Source: Polytrichum commune | Lineage: Eukaryota > Streptophyta > Polytrichopsida > Polytrichales > Polytrichaceae | NCBI GenBank assembly: GCA_950295325.1 | Contig: OX485806.1 | Coordinates: 57,347,169-57,407,168 of the forward strand | DNA length: 60,000 bases | Reading direction: 5' to 3' | Part shown: positions 55,735-60,000 of the stretch, piece by piece | Layout: every line of letters begins with the position of its first letter | Position numbering within the stretch: position 1 is the first letter of the stretch | Notes under the pieces: generated by a model | The model's database searches: none | What the model saw: only the letters and a program-made list of their open reading frames with translations | Told to the model about the DNA's origin: nothing | Translations under genes and position numbers: made by a program

Positions 55735-56426
55735 TCTGGAAGGGAGAGGGTAAGGGGGCCTTGTATGAACCTCTCCCCTTTACCCACACTCCCCCCTCAA
55801 TACAACATGCTCATGTGCCCACACACACGTGCAAGATGGAAGAGTGCAAAGGAAAAGAGAGTGAATAGGAACACAAGTGAGTGAAGAAGGTGAGAGAAAG
55901 GAATATATAGGGGAAGAGAAGGGGTGAACACCCCTCAAAACTCAAGATTAGCCCCTGGATCCTCTCCTACTTCGTAGGCTCTTATCCTATCCGCTAAGTA
56001 AGCCCCTCGATCCTCTCTTACTTCGTAGGTTCTTATCCTATCCGTTAAGTAAGCCCCTCAATCCTCTCTTACTTCGTAGGCTCTTATCCTATCCGTTAAG
56101 TAAGCCCCTCGATCCTCTCTTACTTCGTAGGCTCTTATCCTATCCGCTAAGCCTTCAATTCCTAAACCAACAAGATGGATCTCAATTCAAATATTTAAAC
56201 TCAAGGAGCTCCCCTTGGTCCACCACATGCTACACTCACCTAACCAAAGAACTTCCTTCATGCCGCTAAGCTTCTAATTAACCACACCACATAAGCCTAA
56301 GGCCTAAATATAACTTCACACCAAACCTCACTCTTTTTATATTTTTGAAAATAATCATAAAACATCAAAATGTAACTCCTAATGGTTTCAAAGGGTTAAT
56401 AACACATGTGGGCACCATTTTGGGCT
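55735..56426 (+). mobile_element. Insertion within the satellite, possible solo LTR
   Basis: It begins TGGAAGGGAGAGGG after an interrupted CCCTCTC arm and ends GGGCTCACA before TAGTGTGTGTGGAC. TG...CA ends and a TATA box (AATATATAGG at about 55,901) suit an LTR. No matching 5 bp duplication is seen, and the satellite hairpin arm is cut. Confidence 0.4.
55951..56154 (+). repeat. Four tandem 51 bp repeats
   Basis: GCCCCTCGATCCTCTC...TTACTTCGTAGGCTC...TATCCGTTAAGTAA recurs at 55,951, 56,002, 56,053 and 56,104 with an exact 51 bp period and few substitutions. Confidence 0.85.
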
Positions 56427-57397
56427 CACATAGTGTGTGTGGACTGGAATGGACCCTTTCGGTTCCGAGAGGGTCTATGTGGAGGAATGTGGAAACAAAT
56501 TTTGCACTTGAATGTTGAAGGGTTGTTTGTGAATATAGGTTGGAATAGTTGGTATATAGCTTGGAGTAGTGTGTATGTGGACTGGAATGGACCCTCTCGG
56601 TTCCGAGAGGGTCTTACATGAGGAATGTAGGACCAGATTTTGAACTTGAATTTTGAAGGCTTGTTTGTGAATATAGGTTGGACTAGTGTGTATGTGGACT
56701 GGAATGGACCCTCTCGGTTCCGAGAGGATCTATGTGGAGGAATGTGGGAGCAAATTTTGCACTTGAATGTTGAAGGGTTGTTTGTGAATATAGGTTGGAC
56801 TAGTGTGTATGTGCACTGGAATGGACCCTCTCGGTTCTAAGAGGGTCTTATTTGAGGAATGTACGACCAGATTTAGAACTTGAATGTTCAAGGCTTGTTT
56901 GTGAATATAGGTTGGACTACTGTGTATGTGGACTGGAATAGACCCTGTCGGTTCCGAGAGGGTCTTAGTGGAGGAATATTGGACCAGATTTTGAACTTGA
57001 ATGTTGAAGGCTTGTTTGTGAATATAGGTTGGAATAGTTCGTATGTGGACTGGATTGGACCCTCTCGGTTCCGAGAGAGTTTTACTTGAGGAATGTAGGA
57101 ACAAATTTCGAAGTTGAATGTTGAAGGTTTGTTTTTGAATAGAAGTTGGACCATTGTATATGTGGACTGGAATGGACCATCTTGATTTTGAGAGGGTCTA
57201 TGTGGAGGAATGTGGGAACCAATTTTGCGCTTGAATGTTGAAGGTTTGTTTGTGAATTTAGGTTGGACTGGTGTGTATGTGGACTGGAATGGACCCTCTC
57301 GGTTCCGAGAGGGTCTTAGTGGAGGAATGTAGGACCAGATTTTGAACTTGAATGTTGAAGGCTTGTTTGTGAATATAGGTTGGACTAGTGGGGGACG

Positions 57398-58029
57398 ACA
57401 CTTGTACGTGTGCGTAGAGCGGGGAGCGAAGAGCTTAGAGCGGTGATGTGGAGAGCGGAGAACATTGAGTGATTAAATTTAGCAAACTTCTAAGACCAAA
57501 TTTAGATTTTTAAAAAATAGTCTAGAATATGCTTCGAATATTCTAGAATCTACTAAAAATAGCAAAAATAGTGACCTATTTCCGTGGAATGTATAGGTCC
57601 ACATCTAACTCAAAAGGCCCTATATTTGAAAATGTCTCACTACATTTCGGACCCGGGAAGTGCTACAATGAAATAGCATCAAAATAAAACGTATAAGTAT
57701 ATGATAAACATCAATGGTGATCCCAAGAAAGAACAAACAAAAATAAGTATATCGAAGTTGGTATAATTGAAGAATTATTAAAACCAAGGATGATTACAAG
57801 GAATAATCAATGAAATTGGATCTTTTGAGATTGGTATAAATGAAGAATGGGTCAATCAAAATACAAAGGAATCAAAATAATAAACTTCCTTTGTTGTTAT
57901 TCATCATTTTTCTCTTTATCTTATATGTGAGTCTATTCTATAGGTTGGACTTTAGCAATTATTGTTTGTGGCTGAATAGACTATAAATTGGACTCATATC
58001 CACCATGATTGTATATACACTTGCACATA
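57398..58029. other. Left non-coding flank of Mutator-like locus B
   Basis: Paralogous to 36,178-36,709. Begins GGGACGACACTTGTACGTG next to the satellite. Contains TTTCCGTGGAATGTATAGGTCC in line with locus A. It presumably holds the promoter of the following + strand ORF. No TATA box was assigned. Confidence 0.45.
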
Positions 58030-58497
58030 ATGGGAGAAAAGAGAGACATGTTTGCTGGATTAGGGTGGGAGAAGGAAATTAGAAGTCTAGGAGATCTCCA
58101 TATTCCCGTTAATTCATCACCGGAATTTGAGTTTAGGCCTGGAAATCGAGCTAGTGATGACTACGACCTGACTCCATTTTTGCAGTCTACACAAGCATGG
58201 AGGTGGAGGGTGCAGGAGGAGCAGAAACAATATGAGAAAAAAGAACAAAGGCAGGAAGATGTGCCGGAGAAGGACGCTGATTTGGATGAAGACAATTCGA
58301 AGGAAACGGACCAGGAGGTGAAGGTGGAAGGCGAATCTTCGAAGTTTCTTTCATTACGCCAAAGGATGAGAGCCTTGCCTCCGCATCATCTTCCGCTGAA
58401 GGATCGAATTAGAGACAAAACAGTATCTTATAGGGATTTGCTTCGACCGGGTCCACCTCCATCGGAATTATCCAAGAAGTATGCAAATCGGAAATAG
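58030..58497 (+). CDS. Small charged protein of locus B (partner of the SWIM gene)
   Basis: 155 residues from MGEKRDMFAGLGWEKEIRSL; this ATG, rather than one seven codons upstream, is shared in position with locus A. Features: DYDLTPFLQSTQAWRWRVQE, a Glu/Lys/Gln-rich helical middle, an acidic stretch (DLDEDNSKETDQEV) and the conserved end LKDRIRDK, TVSYRDLLRPGPPPS. Intact, unlike the locus A copy. It converges on the SWIM gene (about 160 bases between stops). Maize MuDR also has a transposase gene and a second gene in convergent orientation, so a helper role is conceivable; I see no sequence evidence for homology with mudrB. Unrecognised family. Confidence 0.6.
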   Translation: MGEKRDMFAGLGWEKEIRSLGDLHIPVNSSPEFEFRPGNRASDDYDLTPFLQSTQAWRWRVQEEQKQYEKKEQRQEDVPEKDADLDEDNSKETDQEVKVEGESSKFLSLRQRMRALPPHHLPLKDRIRDKTVSYRDLLRPGPPPSELSKKYANRK

Positions 58498-58658
58498 AAT
58501 TGATAGACATAGGAAGCATTGTGATACAAATTTTTGAAGTAAATAAAAATAATCATTGAGATTATACCTTTATTATATCAATCAATTATTGGTTTAGGGT
58601 TGGTCCATAAATGGACACATATATCATAGCCTAATGTAGTGCTAGGCTGAGCGGAATT

Positions 58659-60000
58659 CTAGGAAGTAGGTTGTGTCAAAAGACCCCCTTCGAGGATGAG
58701 TTTGACTTCGTTGAAGCTAAATGTCGGGGCGTGAATGAACAAATTCACTTCCGGATCCAAATTGGAAACCTTGATGAAGATGTAATACAAATGCTTACAA
58801 TTCTGATAAGGATTGCGTTTGCGGCCGAACTTGGAAATCATATCCACGAAGTTCGCGCAATTGCACTCTGGATAAGAACTCATTGTCACCTGGTATATGG
58901 GGGGTTGGGGTTCTGACTTGGACTGCAGTGTGATAATGCAGCCAAATCCCGGTTGAGGGATCATAATTAGCTTCAAAACAGTACCATGCATAGCTTCAGC
59001 AGAGGCAACCATCTGCCTCTGCTTCGCAGAAGGTGCGCTGCTGGATCGCCGAACAACCTTGGACAATCTTGTCGGAGGGATGAAGTCTGGAAATTCCGGA
59101 ATACGGATTCCAGACATATCCAGTGGGGGAGCGGAGTTGGTGAAGAGTCGAGTCGGTGTGATGCGCTCCTTTGGTGGGAGTTGAAAACCTGCGTTCTCAA
59201 GTGCGAAGATCTCCGAGCGGGTGAGGTTGGTACCAATCTTGACAGGCCAGATTGGGGGAATGGGAGGTTTCTCTTGACCATCAGAGAACGGCATGACCCA
59301 TTTCCGACGAGGGCCCTTTACGCAACGCTCTATGTCGTCGGGGCAGAAGACGAAGTCCGTGCGCTTCATCGATTGGAGTTTGTAATGATGTCACATACCG
59401 GTGTAGATAGGCGCAGGGACGCTCTTATTATTGGTGACGATTCTTGCAGAGCACTTCTTCTTCGTGCCCGCATGATTAGCCCAACAAGACTTCCCTGATG
59501 TATAGGGTATGCGGGCAATATGCCAAAGAGAGACATCTACTTTGGTTTCTTGCACTGCGGTGACACGATGGAAACCAAATCCTGCAGGTGAAGGCACTTG
59601 AACCTCTTGTACAGACGGGGAACACTCCTCAATGATAGTAGGTAGGATTTCTGGCTGAGATCGAGTGACTCGCTTACCGGGACGAGGGCGTGAGAAGTTC
59701 ACGGTATCGGGGCGGTGGGTCTCGCCATCATCACCAATTGGAGTATCAGGTCTTCGTTTCTGCGATCCAAACACCTCGGCGCCCTCAAGGTGTGGATCGC
59801 GAGTGCAAAACTCTTCCCCACCGGGCATGTCGAGCAAGACCTTCTGCAACACTGTGGGGTCGCCAGTACGCTGAGCTCGACGTTGAGCACCCCTGAGCTT
59901 GAGTTCCTCTTTGCTTGGACCATCTCCGCCAACTCCACCTTTAAGGAATGTGTAGTATGCAACAACTTGTAGGAAGGCGCAAATGTAGTCGTCCACCGTA
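58659..60000 (-). pseudogene. Mutator-like SWIM zinc-finger gene, locus B (5' part beyond window)
   Basis: The frame enters from the window end (TVDDYICAFLQVVAYYTFLK), continues GPSKEELKLRGAQRRAQR, MPGGEEFCTRDPHLEGAEVF, VNFSRPRPGKRVTRSQ, LWHIARIPYTSGKSCW, then a TGA at about 59,390 where locus A has TGG (Trp), then DIERCVKGPRRKWVMPF, IGTNLTRSEIFALENAGFQL, LSKVVRRSSSAPSAKQRQ, and the SWIM finger CNCANFVDMISKF...NCKHLYYIF near 58,880-58,780. It ends EVKLILEGGLLTQPTS at 58,659. One nonsense codon in about 445 residues is the only lesion seen. It preserves the empty sites of the solo LTR and the 2.1 kb insertion of locus A. The SWIM finger probably binds DNA or protein; the transposase core lies outside the window. 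Confidence 0.6.

Larger units (their letters stand above)
54290..57395. repeat. Satellite array with a hairpin in every unit
   Basis: About 20 units of roughly 117 or 137 bp, depending on an extra GTTGGTATATAGG-type segment. The consensus includes TTGAACTTGAATGTTGAAGG, CTTGTTTGTGAATATAGG and GTGTATGTGGACTGGAATG. Each unit holds arms GACCCTCTCGG and CCGAGAGGGTC around TT. Units diverge by a few to 15%. An unrelated insert interrupts at 55,735-56,426. Open frames through the array are repeat translations. Confidence 0.88.

Noticed and set aside
55116-57154. Repetitive protein genes in the satellite
   Set aside because: They are translations of tandem units on both strands; unit lengths often break the frame.
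1-60000. tRNA, rRNA or organelle insertions
   Set aside because: No cloverleaf-type or conserved rRNA segments were recognised by eye; a tRNAscan or Rfam search was not possible.

Overview
This window looks like nuclear DNA from a land plant with a large, repeat-rich genome. The evidence is nested Ty3/gypsy and Ty1/copia retrotransposons, solo LTRs with 5-bp target-site duplications, Mutator-like (SWIM zinc-finger) transposase remnants, a satellite array and AT-rich filler. I see no rRNA, tRNA or convincing single-copy host gene. The species cannot be named from this alone. A Dnmt3-type methyltransferase inside a gypsy element makes a non-flowering plant (fern, lycophyte, moss or gymnosperm) an attractive guess, but this is inference.

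Layout. 1-5 kb: AT-rich DNA with a decayed + strand gene (about 3.4-4.35 kb) whose frame resembles a beta-class amino-DNA-methyltransferase. 5.09-16.33 kb: a minus-strand Ty1/copia element split by a 9.2 kb Ty3/gypsy element (6,714-15,946). That gypsy element is the most remarkable item. It reads gag (two zinc knuckles), aspartic protease, a cytosine-C5 DNA methyltransferase with motifs in canonical I-IV-VI-VIII-IX/X order, reverse transcriptase, RNase H, integrase, and a C-terminal PHD finger. 16.3-19.1 kb: leader and LTR of an old Tat-like gypsy element. 19.1-26.8 kb: a decayed Mutator-like gene (copy C) interrupted by a solo LTR and by a 4 kb CCGGAT-rich unit that encodes a coiled-coil, Pro/Ser-rich protein. 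27.9-36.1 kb: a solo LTR, an intron-containing pseudogene, and a second coiled-coil pseudogene split by another solo LTR. 36.2-54.2 kb: Mutator-like locus A, broken by a 2.1 kb insertion carrying eight palindromic repeats, a fourth solo LTR, and a 10.6 kb gypsy complex with an inverted LTR. 54.3-57.4 kb: a satellite whose units carry a near-perfect hairpin. 57.4-60 kb: Mutator-like locus B, a paralogue of A that runs off the window end.

How the parts relate. Paralogues A and B date and delimit the insertions: B keeps the empty sites of two of them. Each locus has a small + strand ORF facing a minus-strand SWIM-domain gene, a convergent layout like the two genes of maize MuDR. The gypsy element at 6.7-15.9 kb would combine a DNA-methylation writer with a histone-tail reader in one mobile element, although this copy is broken by frameshifts and stops. 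The gypsy element at 42-50 kb is younger, with near-identical LTRs. It has lost reverse transcriptase, RNase H and most of integrase, yet keeps one open 1,301-codon gag-protease-integrase-tail frame.
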